The translations under genes were made by a program, and so were the position numbers. From Acorus gramineus (lineage: Eukaryota > Streptophyta > Magnoliopsida > Acorales > Acoraceae): a DNA stretch of 64,000 nt. The stretch lies in contig CM060857.1 of NCBI GenBank assembly GCA_030737835.1, forward strand, positions 4,826,746 to 4,890,745. Direction: 5' to 3'. Below are positions 1 through 10,973 of this stretch, piece by piece (the first letter of the stretch is position 1; every line of letters starts with the position of its first letter). The notes below the pieces were generated by a model. The model had not been told where the DNA came from, did not search any database, and saw only the letters and a list, made by a program, of their open reading frames with translations.

Positions 1-90
1 TGATCACAATCGACTGCTCCACGAATGACTGTCCGGCTCAGAGACGAGCGGCTCGAACGGGATGACGTGAGCAGGATCGTGGACACACCT

Positions 91-378
91 TTACCCAACT
101 GCGAACCCACCACTCCAAGACGGAGAGGTAAGAATTGGCGCTGAGGTGAGCCTCCGAGTAAACTCCAGGAAGCTCTCCTCGCAAGACGGGGACCACTCGA
201 ACCGGACATCCTTCCGAGTAAGGCGGTTAAGAGGAACAGCTATCTTCGAGAATCCCTCGTCAAGCTTCCTGCAATAACTCCAACTCCGGAAGCTCCGAAT
301 CCATGCGGGGCTCGACGGTCTACGCCAATTCGACATAGCAAGCGTCTTACCCGGGTCCACAGATAAGCCATCAACCAC
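91..378 (-). pseudogene. gypsy reverse transcriptase / RNase H junction relic
   Basis: The translation (95 residues) matches the end of a Ty3/gypsy RT and the linker to RNase H. It has a DPGKTLA-like stretch, a degraded 'FLGLAGYYR' block, then EGFSKIAVPLNRLTRKDV and FEWS-CEESF followed by RLTSAPIL. These are family hallmarks. The YxDD active-site block lies upstream in the protein and is absent here, and the RNase H catalytic core is not recognisable below position 91. It is a scrap of the pol gene of Gypsy-1 or a near relative, separated from gag by LTR-like DNA (395-1065), so the region has been rearranged. Confidence 0.8.
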
Positions 379-394
379 AACAAGACTCGCACTT

Positions 395-1065
395 GATCAT
401 CCATCCATTTGATGCTTCCATGGTATCCCTTGCCTGGGAAAAGAAACCTCGGGAGGGCACCATGAAATCCCGATATAGGATACCCCGACAACCAAACAAG
501 GAACACGAAGTACCCTAGCCCGGGTTTCAACGCCGACCTCACAAGGCCCCTTAATCCAGAAAGGAACACTAGAAGAAGACATCATTTAAATAACACGACT
601 AACCCCTCCGGATCACCTACATCTAGATGATCACTCATCGATGTCCTTCAACATCAACAACAAGACCGGACCCAACATCATTGGGAACGGTCCAACAGAA
701 ACTGGGTCACGAGCGACCCGCCTTCGCCTCATCCACACCCTCACTCCCGAAAGGAGACATTTTGGGACTTTGGGAGAGACTTAGACTGCTCTCTACCCCT
801 GGTCCACCGGTAGCCTCTCCCCGCTCCGTAGCTCGCCTGGTCCTCTGACCGGGAGCCTGTCTAACGCCGGGGCTGTACTACGCGGATCCGACGAAGGGGA
901 GAGCGATTCCACGCTCGCGGCACCATTCAATAACCTCTTACCGGGTAGCCTCTACCTGGCACACTCCCAGATTCAGTACCCCTCCGACTGCATCGGCGGT
1001 ACCTACTGATGGGAACTCACTGTCAGGACAGCTAAAACCCGGCTTCCTTAACCCAATCAACCACT
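395..1065 (-). repeat. chimeric gypsy LTR-derived fragment
   Basis: Positions about 449-540 match a segment of the 2598-5708 LTR (near 3655-3775). Positions about 600-1040 match the other LTR type instead (near 58660-59130), including the 'gaccggacccaacatcattg' block and the 'ggtccaccggtagcc' block. The two pieces are joined in an order not found in either intact LTR. The fragment lies between gag and RT of Gypsy-1, so it reflects recombination or a nested insertion with deletion. Confidence 0.6.
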
Positions 1066-1074
1066 CTTGATTTT

Positions 1075-2478
1075 TCACTCATCCAGATACCCCATACACT
1101 TGCATAATAACCACCAACTACACACACACATCCTTATGCTAGAGAGCTGGGAACACAAGATGATACCTCGAACCATGACACCCGAAGGCTGCGCCTCCTC
1201 GGCCGTAAGCGCTGCAACTCTGCCTTGGACCAACCGCGGCTGAGGAGCAGGGGCACGCCTCGCCGGCTGCACTGGCTGCTGCTGACGCTGAGGCTGCTGC
1301 TGCTGCTGGTGCGGAAGCTGCTGCTGCAAGAACTGCGACTGCTGAGGTGGCACTCGGGGTCGGCCAGCATCAGGGCAATTGTATCTGATATGCCCGATGC
1401 GCTGACAATGGAAGCAGCGCCGCTTCTCCGGCCGCACGGACTGGATGGGCACTGCCGCAATGGGTGCCGGATCCCACCCTGGCACCGCATCTGCTGGAGG
1501 AGAGGAAGCCGCTGACTGATCGAAACGGGGCCTCCTCTTCTTGCGCTGCCCCTGGTCCCGACTCCCGGAAGGACCCTGATCTGTAGAAGGGGTCGGAACC
1601 GTCACTTGATCCCGAGATCTCGCTCGACTGTCTTCGCCGAGACACCAAGTCGGAACCTCGAGAAAGCTGGGAGGTGACGTGCACCCGGATAGCGCTGCTG
1701 AGACCCAGCTCAAAACGACGACACCGCGTCCTCATCTCACCAAGGCTGGAGCGAACCTGGAAAGGCTCGTGAAGCGCGTAGAGTAGTCAGCGACGGACAT
1801 GTGCCCTGAGTCAGCTGCTCAAACTCCCGCTCCACTAGCTGCGCGTCGAGAACGGGAAGTACTCTCCAAGAAATACCTCCGGAATCCCGCCCATGAAAGC
1901 CGCGCCACTCCCTCTGGGATGTCCACCACTCGGGTAGCCCACCAGTCGGCGGCGTCACCCTTCAGCATGAAAGTGGCCAGGGCGACTCGCTGGCGATCGG
2001 TGCAAAGCATGGCCGCGAAGATCACATCCACCTCCCTCAACCAACGCTCTGGCGCAAGGGGATCTGCCGACTGCCCATGAAACTCGGGAGGATGGAGCTT
2101 CAGAAAGGCGTTGAGGCCGCTCTGCTGCACTCGCGCTGCCGCCTCTAGCTCCTCCTCCCTCTGCAGGGGATCCTCAACTCCTACTGCCGGAACTGCCACA
2201 GGAACTGGGGGTACATCAGGTACCACAGGCGGATCTGCCACCAAGGGGACCTGCGGAACTGCCTCGCGGGTCGCCCTCAGCTCCTGAATCTCTCTAGCCT
2301 GCTCTGCCAGCATCCTCGTCTGTGTCTCCACCAAATCAGCCAACCGAGCGAAAGCACGCTCCCAAGCAGGAGGCTCCTGCGTCAAGGGCTCTCCGGTAGC
2401 ATCCTCGTCTCTGGTAGGTCCGGAAACCTCCAAAGACCGAGAGGGACCTCGTCCGCGCCGTCCTCTGCGAGGAGGCAT
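1075..2478 (-). pseudogene. gypsy gag (capsid plus zinc knuckle) with protease start, frameshifted
   Basis: Gag forms the capsid of the retrotransposon particle and binds its RNA. The start at 2478 gives an arginine-rich MPPRRGRRGRG terminus. A retrotransposon-gag core follows at about residues 110-200 (ERWLREVDVIF, LATFMLKGDAADWW). Near 1850 the frame shifts; the core continues in another frame (LVEREFEQLTQGTCP). The third segment (1713-1075) has the zinc knuckle CFHCQRIGHIRYNC (CX2CX4HX4C), a Gln-rich tract, and the RVAALTAEEA lead-in to an aspartic protease. The protease active site is missing. The PBS lies about 100 bp upstream. Frameshifts make it non-functional. Confidence 0.85.
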
Positions 2479-2580
2479 ATCAGCACCCTAAGAAAACCAG
2501 ACACTAGGATCAGAATACTCATATCGAAATCCTAGGACTCATCTCTACGAAAGGAAGACTATTGGCTCTGACAGGACCAG

Positions 2581-2592
2581 GCTCTGATACCA
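2581..2592 (-). promoter_or_regulatory. primer binding site, initiator Met tRNA type
   Basis: On the minus strand this reads TGGTATCAGAGC, the usual complement of the plant initiator tRNA-Met 3' end. It lies five bases inside the LTR edge (2598), which fixes the element's orientation. Confidence 0.9.
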
Positions 2593-3649
2593 ACTTTTGT
2601 CACGCCCCAGGGCGGCCGTCCCCGGGACGCGGCAGGTGTATATATCATATCAGAAACCTACACAGGAGGTCAAATATATATACTCTAAACCACAATAAAA
2701 TGACAACACAGATCAAACAGGGCTGACATAATATATACACAATATAGCGGAAGCTAAAACTGAGTCTGTAATCCAAAACATATTACAGACTCGATACACA
2801 ATCATACGTCCTGTGAGAGCCAATATACATGGAAACAACTGAATATATACAACACGTGCTCAGCACGGAAATAAAATACATACAGCCAAGAAAAGGGATG
2901 CTGATAGCCTCTGGCACTCGCGGACGTAGCGCTGCTCCGCTACTGAAGGAATCCCTCGGAAAGCTCCAACTGCTGCTCCGGCTCCAGCTCAGGCTCAGTG
3001 GCAACTGGGGAAAAACATATGCGAGGGGTGAGCCACACGCTCAGTGAACGGCACAACCCATGCATCACAGACAATATTGACCACAACATATTAATCCAGC
3101 TATTCGTCCCGCCTCAAAGGGGCAGGAACAACATATTAATCCATTTCAATTCACAATTTCCATAACCCAGATCATACCCTCACCCTTACCCCTCAACAAG
3201 GGACTCAGGATATTGGGACTTGCAATCATCCATAAACAAACCAGCGGGTCGCTCATCGCCAACCCACTACACCCTCACCCTCACCCTACCACGGGTGACA
3301 TAGGATTTTGGGACTGACTAGGCTGTTGGTCACCCTTAGTCCACCGGTAGTCTCTCCTCCACTCCGTAGGCCACTCGGTCTCCACCCACAACTTCAGCAC
3401 AGTCCGTCACAAATATCGGGAGGCGCCTACTGATGTGGGTCCTCCGAAGGACGGCCTTTCTAACGCTGGGGTAGTCTACCGGATCCAACGAGGGGACAGA
3501 ACAGCCTATCCATACGCATATGATCCACTCGGATCCGCCGACAACGCATCCCTACAACTCAAATGTCATGAACTCTTCAGAGTTCCTCCAGGGCGCATAT
3601 CCAAGATGCGGGGAAACAGTACAATCAAAAGCAGTGTTGGAATATCACT

Positions 3650-3955
3650 GGGGAAAGAAACTCGGGAGGGCGGCGTGAGTTCCCGATACAGGGTACCCCG
3701 ACAACCAAACAAGGAACACGGAGTACCCTAACACGGGTCTCACCGCTGTCCTCGCAAGGTCCCTCCCCTATAATATTCACTACTCATGCTAATAATCATA
3801 CCAAACATACAACATTACTTATAATATTATTGGGACTAGAAACCTTGGGAGAGCAGCATGAGGTCCCGATACAGGACATCCCGACAACCAAACAAGGAAC
3901 ACGGAGTACCCTAACACGGGTCTCACCGCTGTCCTCGCAAGGCTCCTCCCGATAA
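3650..3955. repeat. direct duplication inside LTR type A
   Basis: A block ending in 'aaggaacacggagtacccta' occurs at about 3655-3775 and again at about 3840-3955, about 180 bp apart. Both copies are also in the solo LTR (35900-36200), so the duplication predates the spread of the two LTRs. A related block lies at 449-540. Confidence 0.75.
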
Positions 3956-4389
3956 TATTACCTAAGGCATGCGATTTAACATACACTAGCATTTAATTTA
4001 ATAAACAAACTAGTAGGACGCATACATAGGTCGAGGTTTCCTAACATGAAACAGGAGGCATGGTGCATGGCTCATACACATATCCTAAGGGTGCAAGTCC
4101 CTAACATGCACAGTCTAGGGAAGCATGCACTCTACAATTAAAGCATGCAAGCATGGATTACATATTATTGCAGGTTAATATACATCTACGGTGCCCCAGG
4201 AGAGGTCGGTATACGCCCAAGTGCGTATAACGCCTCTCTACTGGGTTGGATTGTCCCACTCACCAGTATCTGGGTCGTCGCGCGACCGTCCGTCTAGATC
4301 TGCAAGACAGACATTCAATATGGTGAGTTAAAATCCATAAACACCACAAAATACACAAGATCATACATAAACCCACAACTGAACACCCC

Positions 4390-5060
4390 ACACTCGGGCA
4401 AACGTGCATACGACCCGCACGCACGCTAGCCCGAGTACTCCGGCAACCACCCGCACGGCCGGCAACCACCCGCACGGCCACCCGACCGCCCGGGCGCACC
4501 GCCGCGCCTCGGCCCGCGCACCCCGCGCACCGCCGGGCCCCTGCCCGCCGCCGAGACACACCGCCGAGCTTCCCGGGGCACCCCGCACGCCCCCGCGCGC
4601 AGCGCCTCGCCCCGCGCGCACCCCGCGCGCACCTCCGCCACCTTGCCGCACCTCGCGCGCACCTCGCACGCACCTCCGCCACCTTGCCGCACCTCGCGCG
4701 CACCTCGCACGCACCTCCGAGCGCACGCCCGCGCGCACGCTCGCGCGCACGCACGCGCGCACGCCCAGCCGGCCCCCTGCGCTCGCTGCCAGCACTGCCA
4801 GCCCGTCCCGCGCGCCCAGCACGACTAGCACCTTGCGCCAGACCCGCGCACGTCCACGCGCACACCGCGCGCACGCACGCCCGCGCGCGCACGCGCGCAT
4901 CCCCGCACGCGCCCAGCCCGCGCGCTGCCTGGGCCGCTGCTGCCTGCTGCCCGGGACAGCCCAGCCACTGCTCGAGCGCCACCACCGCCCCTCCCACGAC
5001 CTTCGACCACCTCCGACCACCTCCGACGACCCCCACTGCCGCCGACCACCCCCAAACACA
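4390..5060. repeat. GC-rich low-complexity zone in LTR type A, with 41-bp tandem units
   Basis: The zone is rich in cgcgcgcacc motifs. A 41-bp unit (about 4643-4683 and 4684-4724) is repeated in tandem, with partial copies around it. Long open frames run through it in several frames on both strands and encode Arg/Pro/Ala-rich or Gly/Arg/Ala-rich strings. That pattern is expected from GC-rich repeats and does not indicate protein coding. Confidence 0.7.
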
Positions 5061-5430
5061 AAGACCCCCCCCCCCCAGCAATCATCTAAACAAGAAAAAA
5101 GAGGGAAAGAAGCTTACCGAGGGGGAGGAAGGGGTGACCGGGTGCTCTCCGCGCGCCGAAACCTTTCCCAATGGTTCTCTTACGCCCCGATCTATCACGG
5201 CCCTCGAAATGGCCCGAAACAGAGGAGAGAGAGGGGAGGTCGGGGAGGCTAGGATCGCCGGAAACGGGATTTGAAGACACCGGTGTGTAGATCGGGACCC
5301 GATCTACACTTCCCGTGCTTTAGGTTTTTGATTTTGAGGGGTGTAGGGGGCTCAAACGGAAGAAAAACGGAGGAGAGGAGAGAGAAAGCTCAAGGTCGGG
5401 GATGATGAATAGTGCCACTCGATTTTAAAT

Positions 5431-5444
5431 TCCCTTTTATATAA
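5431..5444 (-). promoter_or_regulatory. probable LTR TATA box
   Basis: Minus-strand TATATAAAAGGGA lies about 265 bp inside the 5' edge of the LTR. The solo LTR has a TATATAAG at the equivalent place (37811-37826), just before the same 'cgggtttttaagt' block, so the position is conserved. Confidence 0.55.
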
Positions 5445-5708
5445 CAAGTCACTTAAAAACCCGGATACGCCCCGGAACTGCGAAATTTTTGCAAACGATG
5501 CCAGAATTCGATGAAATTTTCGTGGGAGGTCTAAAATGGCACCAGGACACCAAATATGCAGTTAGATTTTCAATCGGAGTCCTCTAGCTCAGGACGATAG
5601 CTAACAGTCCAAAAATAAGCGGTTCCGATCGAAAACCGAAAAAAAACCGAAAAACTGCCAGAACGCTCCAACGGTTACCAACAGGTTAAAAGTGACACAT
5701 ATATAACA

Positions 5709-6321
5709 CATTATGAGTCTTGGCATGCGAGATTTGAACATTCTTCTTCGCACGCCGAGAAAAGAACAATCTCATTGTCTGTGGCGACAGCTGCACTATC
5801 TTTGTTTTCCATCTTCTCATCGAGCCTTCCTTGCTTGTTCTCCCGCTTGAGCTTGTGACATTCACTCTTCATGTGTCTACTCTTGCCACAGTGATAGCAA
5901 GAAATCTCTTTTCTGACCTTCGACCTTCCTTTTGACTTGTCATGATGGTGGGGTTGTCGAGTTTTACTCCTCCCCCTTCCTTGAACTTGAGATTGACAAG
6001 CTTCTGAATCAAGAAAGCTTGGTTGCCGACGGTTTTCCTCTCGTAGAGATCTTAAAGTTTCTCCCATAGACTTTTTGCCAAAGTCACATTCGACAAATGA
6101 TGGAACACGGAGTCGTCCACCCACTATCAAATGGTGTTGATGGCCTTCCAATCGAGCGTCTTCCAATCCTCGAGCGTCATGGCTGCTGGCTTGGCAATAT
6201 CACCTTGTAATGGTGCATAGAGATCTCTGCAATAGAGAAGGTCATCCATCTTCGATTTCCATATCACTGAATTCTCCCCGTTCAGGCTAGGCATCCGAAC
6301 GCCACTGGTGGATGTCTCCAT
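5709..6321 (-). pseudogene. copia gag, frameshifted and truncated
   Basis: The start at 6321 gives MPSLNGENSVIWKSKMDDLL, the usual copia gag opening with a conserved Trp and 'KMDDLLYCRDL'. Stops appear after about 64 codons. A second frame (6166-5711) holds a basic linker and the zinc knuckle CYHCGKSRHMKSEC (CX2CX4HX4C). The protein ends CSNLACQDS just before the expected 'EW..D(S/T)GA' protease, and the sequence is cut there by the gypsy LTR. The capsid region between the two frames is shortened. It resembles the Copia-2 gag at 38190-39434, so the two elements are probably relatives. Confidence 0.8.
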
Positions 6322-6347
6322 CTCAACACAAGAAGTCTAGCAACCTT

Positions 6348-6359
6348 GCTCTGATACCA
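6348..6359 (-). promoter_or_regulatory. primer binding site of Copia-1
   Basis: Minus-strand TGGTATCAGAGC, two bases inside the LTR edge at 6362. Confidence 0.85.
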
Positions 6360-6361
6360 CT

Positions 6362-6901
6362 TGTTGGAAAAAAATGTGTTGAGAAAGAAGAACAAAAGAA
6401 CACACAAATTTACGTGGAAATCCCTTTCAAGATGAAAGGGAAAAAACCACGGGCCGAGTTCCAAAAACTTCCACTATAGAAAATGGGATTACAATATCTC
6501 TCTTGAACTCACTAGAGGAAACACTCTCAAGAGAACATCTCACTCACAACTATTTTTGTGTAGTGGATTTACAAGTAGGAATTCTCTCTCTCTCTCTATA
6601 TTCTTCTTCTCTTGGATTGGATTTGATTTAATTGAGTTTCCACTCCCATCTCCCTCCTTTATATAGAGAGGACATGCCAATTAGTGTTCCACCAACAACT
6701 TAAAGAGCACCTCTTCCTATACATTGAGAAGGGGCAACCCTTTCATCTACCAAGATATAGGAGACTACATCAATAAGTTCATACATAGTTTCAAGAGTCA
6801 ACCATGTGTTCCCAAGGTAATGAATACATGCACCAAAAACTAAGTGCAAGCACCAAGTATCAAGGTCCCCTTCTCATGGGATGGACCACCATTCCCAAAC
6901 A
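6362..6901 (-). repeat. 5' LTR of Copia-1 (540 bp)
   Basis: On the plus strand it runs from TGTTGGAAAAAAATG to TTCCCAAACA; on the minus strand it starts TGTTTGGGAA and ends TTCCAACA. The inner edge abuts the PBS. The outer edge is set by the break in homology with the duplicated block at 48777-49800 and by the flanking AAGAG. Confidence 0.8.
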
Positions 6902-6906
6902 AAGAG

Positions 6907-7820
6907 GCCATGTTATATGGCTTGACTTCCTATGTCATACTATAAAATAATCTATTTTTTCTTTTAACTTGCCCCACTCCGAACAGCATAGGAATCTTGT
7001 GTGAACCAATAAAAATCTGCCACTGTCAATGCCAAATTTCACCTATTTTATTTGTATTTTTTTGTTAAAAAAAAACATATGCAATTATTTTATACAGCCT
7101 CTGTGATGATTAGATTTGTTGTTAATGTCTATATTTCTTTAGTGAAGCATAAAATTTTACAAAAGAATAAAAGTTATTCTCAATTAATAATTTCTATTCA
7201 TATCCTCTTATGCAAAAAATAAAATAAAAAATGTCATCGAATTATATTTGTCACTAGAATAAATATGCTGGAATGGGGGGCTGCATTTAATGAATTTACC
7301 AGGGTCCTTTTTCGTAAAATCAGAAACAAAAACTGTATATAAAAAAAAGGAACTGTGCAGTAAGTGCATTCTTGTATGCAATTCTATTTCTGCTGACGGT
7401 ATATATGTCTCATTAGATAGATTATATCACTTTTTGTATTCTGTAGAAGGGGGTATATATATTTCATTGAGTATATATTGTAGTTTTGAAGTTGTGTATT
7501 CTTCATTAACTAAAGTAACAAAAATCAAAATATGTGGCTGCAAAAAGGATTCAATACAAGATTTTCTCCAATAATATTTTTAAAAAAAGGGATTCAACTG
7601 TAGTTATTGAAGATTCCCTTTACTGTGTTGGATTGATCAATAATAAAAACACGTACAGCAAGCCATGGCTTCGTTAGCAAGTCCGAAAAAAGCTACCTGT
7701 CATGGCGTTGAAAGTATCACATAATGCAGCAAGTGGAGTAACTAGGGTTGGTTAAACTGACCAATCCAAATCGATTTTTTTTGGGTTAGATTAGTATTTG
7801 TTCGATTTGGTTTGATCATA
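6907..7820. repeat. segmental duplication block X1 (paralogue of 48777-49800)
   Basis: Several blocks match in the same order in both places: 'atatggcttgac', 'aacttgccccactcc', 'taggaatcttgtgtgaacca', 'ttttatacagcc', 'gattgatcaataataaaa' and 'gaagattcc'. Both end in a stretch with 'ggttaaact'. No gene is seen in either copy; short frames such as 7290-7574 are not conserved between them. The block belongs to the tandem array that includes the B genes. Confidence 0.7.
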
Positions 7821-8675
7821 TTAAAAATTAATAAATAAATAAAACTGGTTTGGGTTCAGCTTCACATTCACATTGGCAATGTGCAAACCCAAGCCAGGCC
7901 AACCTGGGGCTAAATAACCAGAATCATGCCCTAGCCACAGGCCCGGGCCGGAACAAATTTAAAACATTTTTTTAATTTTTTTTTTTTTTAGTTTTATGTT
8001 TATTCATTTGTATATTAATATTAAAATAACACACTAATTTAAAAGTATAATGTTGAGAAATAATATTTACTTTAATTGAATTTAAAAATAAATGATAAAA
8101 TTAATTAGTTAGTTAAGAAAATACATCATTTCATGTTTTGTACATTCCAATTAGATTGTCATTTACATACATGTCAATCATTTACATAACTCAACCACAA
8201 TCAAATAAAAATTATACAAAATTATATATGGCCCCCTTCACTACACGGCCCCTCATAGACCGTGTGAAAACTGATTTAGCTAAAGAAAAAGCTTTTATAG
8301 CAGCAAAATATCCCTTTTTCTTCCCAAACTTTTTACGAATGCATTTTTTTTATTTTTTTAATATAGAAGTATGTTTCTTTAAAACCGCCATTAAAAAACT
8401 TTCTTTTATAGTTGCATGTGAAAGACATGTATTTTTTATTTAAATGGATTGTAGAAAAGTATAGGATCATTTATTCTATTTATTATCTATACTTATTCAC
8501 AGATAATAGCTCCTCCATAACAGTCAAAACTGCTCTTATACTTTTAAATGATCACAATTATATTCGACGCAAATTGTGATAATAAATATTACGATAACAG
8601 TTTTTAAAAAAACATGATTAAAACAACCGTAAGCAATGTAAAAAATTGTAATAGTGAACATAATATATGAGAAAT
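7821..8675. other. AT-rich intergenic sequence
   Basis: Poly(T/A)-rich sequence with no recognisable gene. A frame at 8138-8443 has low-complexity composition and no domain I recognise. Confidence 0.5.
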
Positions 8676-8851
8676 TCAGCCCTGGGATTGTTGAAGAACT
8701 TGCACCATTGAACTTGCTCTAGGATCGTAATGGATCAGAGTACACGAAAGCTGAGGAAATTAATCGACGAACAATGAGATCATCAGAAACCATAACCCAA
8801 TCATAAAACACACAGCAAAGAAGAAGCCGGAGATATCTTGTGTTCCCCCAT
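8676..8851 (-). pseudogene. B-family relic (B1)
   Basis: The minus strand opens ATG GGG GAA like B2 and then matches the B proteins: FFFAVCFMIGLWFLM, a D-stop-FPQL block where B3 has LDELPQL, LIHYDPR where B3 has LIRYDLR, and VLQQS. About 75 bp are missing after the first codons, which removes the first hydrophobic segment. There is an in-frame stop, so it cannot encode a full protein. Upstream DNA (8852-8990) resembles the upstream DNA of B2 (48586-48750). The identification rests on homology to B2 and B3 only. Confidence 0.7.
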
Positions 8852-9000
8852 TTGTTAATCCTGGTTGTTTCATTTGTTTCTGATGAGCAAATGGAGGGGG
8901 GCCTGCTGTTATTATTGTTTCTTGCTTGAATTAATTCATGGAAGTTTCACAAACAATTAGAGTTTGTACAATAGATGCTCCCGTGTTGCAGTTGTCTTTG

Positions 9001-9110
9001 CACTACAAGAAAAAGACCTTTTAGCCACGGATTGATTGCTTCAATCTTTCCTTGTCAAATAGGCTTGAATATAAAGATGCGAGTGTTGACGTTTCCATCA
9101 CCCTGTCCAC
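9001..9110. mobile_element. possible CACTA transposon terminus
   Basis: CACTACAAGAAAAAGACC at 9001 looks like a plant CACTA-superfamily end. Homology with the B2 upstream region stops at about this point, which fits an insertion boundary. I found no matching opposite end, so this is a weak call. Confidence 0.3.
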
Positions 9111-9535
9111 CTCTTCTCATTTTGAGTACAAAATATATAATATAAAAAACTAACTTCTATCCTCCCACCTGATCCCCCCTTTACACATTAAGAAAAAGAT
9201 AAATTAAAACTTAACAACCAAACGTACTAAACTATATATTCCGAACAAATCCTCACTCCAAAATGGCAGGCTATGAGAAAACCACACGCGCACGCGCACC
9301 CGCACCCGGATTACCCCTCCACAGTCCACACATCCATCCATGTTGACCTTTGGGTTACCATGGTGTGTAAAAATATTAATCTGGACCGTGAAATCCATGA
9401 CTTAAAGAATTTACATACAAAATGTAACCTTCAAAACTTTAATACTAGCTTATCTTCATGTTGAAATTTTCTTCAATTGGTGGGGTGAAATTGAGCGATT
9501 CTTTGGATATATGAAAATTCTTAGAGGAAAGAAAA

Positions 9536-9748
9536 GTGAAGCTGGTAGCATGGAAATTTGAAGGGAAGAGCCTCTCTGTACTGTTTCGTTTGAATATTTC
9601 AGAAAAAAAGGGAAATATCCAAATAACACCTTGTAAACTTCATCAAGGGCTGGAGTTATCAGTCTATTGGAAAGCCTCTCACATTCATAGGGAAGGTAAT
9701 TCCCCTGCAGATCTATTGGCTGCCCATCAATCGCCAAGGGGGAAATAA
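9536..9748 (+). pseudogene. LINE RNase H scrap
   Basis: The last 25 codons include HIHREGNSPADLLAAH, which matches the end of the RNase H domain in plant LINE elements (H-REGN--AD-LA). The N-terminal part is not recognisable, and the frame is far shorter than a LINE ORF2. A second scrap with almost the same motif is on the minus strand at 26690-26760. No poly(A) tail was found next to this one. Confidence 0.55.
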
Positions 9749-10743
9749 TTATTCAGAACTCTCATATATGGGAAGAACTACAAGCAGCAATTGCACTCGA
9801 CAGGCAGATGAGGGGCTACGAACGAAAAAGTTAATTTTGTTCCTGTCTTTCTGCATGTCCCATTAGCTATCCTAGACTAGTGTGTAAAGAATGGGGTTCT
9901 TACTTTTTCTAAAGTTAAGAAGTCGTAAAAAAGATCTGGAATAGAGGATGGCCTTGTTGGCTTCACCTGTTCTCAGCTCTCTTTCATTTTTTGTTTTTTT
10001 ATGTCCTCTATGTATTTGTATATCCAAATAGCCCCTTGAACAAAAATTTTATTGACAGATTATGATTATTATGTAAATATTGTATTGTTAACCGTAGTTG
10101 AAAACATAATATTTGAAAAACTCCATACAATGTGTTAAAAATGTAAAAAATCCTCTTTAGATGATGATTTTATCTCTCTAGATTGGGTTTTATAATCTAT
10201 CCGGAGGGTAAAATTAACTTGTATACAAGGTTTTCCGCATTTTTATTAAATTGTAGGGGTTTTTTGATATTCTGTATTTTGAGTTAGGGTTAAGAAAACA
10301 GAATATTCTCAAATATTCATCTATCAATTGAAGTTTAACTCAGGGTGATGGAAACCAATACGTCCACACTTACAAAAACCAATACATCCATTCCTAAGTG
10401 AACCAATTCTTGGTATAGTTCTTGTCATATTTTATCATCTCAAAGATCTGAGTCAGAGATAAAGATATATGGAGATATCCATTTTGTGTATTGAAATAGT
10501 CGTGTAAAAAATGTCTATAAGAATGCAAATTATTATTGCGGGATAGATAAAGAGTGTGGAAACAAACATAATAGGTATTTATTTAGGATTTAAAAATATA
10601 AATGAAGTTTTATTTATTTGCAGACGGACAATATTGGTGCTTTTCAGATAGTTATATTATATGGACTTTAAAAAAAATAAAGATTATATAGATTTCAGAC
10701 AGTTTTATAAGATCTTATTTGTATTTTTCCCTTGATAAAACAC
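9749..10743. other. AT-rich upstream region of A1
   Basis: No gene was recognised. The sequence ends at the TATA-like run of the A1 promoter. Confidence 0.5.
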
Positions 10744-10759
10744 CTATATATATATATAA
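10744..10759 (+). promoter_or_regulatory. probable TATA box of A1
   Basis: A CTATATATATATATA run lies about 230 bp before the A1 start codon. A2 and A3 have CTATATATAC at comparable places, so the element is shared by the family. Confidence 0.5.
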
Positions 10760-10973
10760 CTCATGCCACGTCACCGAACAGGTCGCTATCTGGACCGACG
10801 TATACTCTAGCCGAAAAAAATGAAAACCATCTCCCATTCGGGACCAGTATGTGATGACAAAAATGCTTTATTCCGAAGTTTCTGTGGGCGGGATGCCCAT
10901 AAATATGGGCATGCATCCTGAACATCTTCTTCAAGAAACGTATTCAGCCACACAAGCTCTCCAAGAAGAAGAG

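Larger units (their letters stand above)
1..5708 (-). mobile_element. Ty3/gypsy element (Gypsy-1), left end outside window
   Basis: Read on the minus strand, the order is 5' LTR (2598-5708), initiator-Met-type primer binding site, gag, the start of a protease, then an LTR-like scrap and a reverse transcriptase relic near position 91. Most of protease and the first half of RT are missing, and no 3' LTR lies in the window. The 5' LTR abuts copia gag sequence at 5709, so this element landed inside Copia-1. The five bases after the LTR (5709-5713, catta) should recur at the missing left end if that end is intact. The element is non-autonomous and decayed. Confidence 0.85.
2598..5708 (-). repeat. 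gypsy 5' LTR, type A (3111 bp)
   Basis: On the plus strand the LTR runs from TGTCACGCCCCAGGG to ACATATATAACA. On the minus strand these are TGTTATATATG and GGGCGTGACA, the standard TG...CA ends. The PBS abuts the low-coordinate edge, so this is the 5' LTR of a minus-strand element. The solo LTR at 34845-38088 has the same ends and internal order. Inside are a duplicated block of about 120 bp (3650-3955) and a very GC-rich, repeat-laden zone (4400-5060). Open frames inside are artefacts of base composition. Confidence 0.92.
5709..6906 (-). mobile_element. Ty1/copia element (Copia-1), 5' part, interrupted by Gypsy-1
   Basis: On the minus strand this has a 5' LTR (6362-6901), PBS (6348-6359) and a degraded gag that stops at 5709, where Gypsy-1 is inserted. 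AAGAG (6902-6906) follows the LTR and is the likely target duplication. The paralogous block near 48772 reads ...aataagagacatgtc without the element, which gives an empty site. The rest of pol and the 3' LTR would lie left of the window. Confidence 0.8.

Noticed and set aside
4260-5274. Several long overlapping frames on both strands (Gly/Arg/Ala-rich or Pro/Arg/His-rich proteins)
   Set aside because: They lie in the GC-rich tandem zone of a gypsy LTR, are open in many frames at once, and change with the repeat units in the sister LTR.
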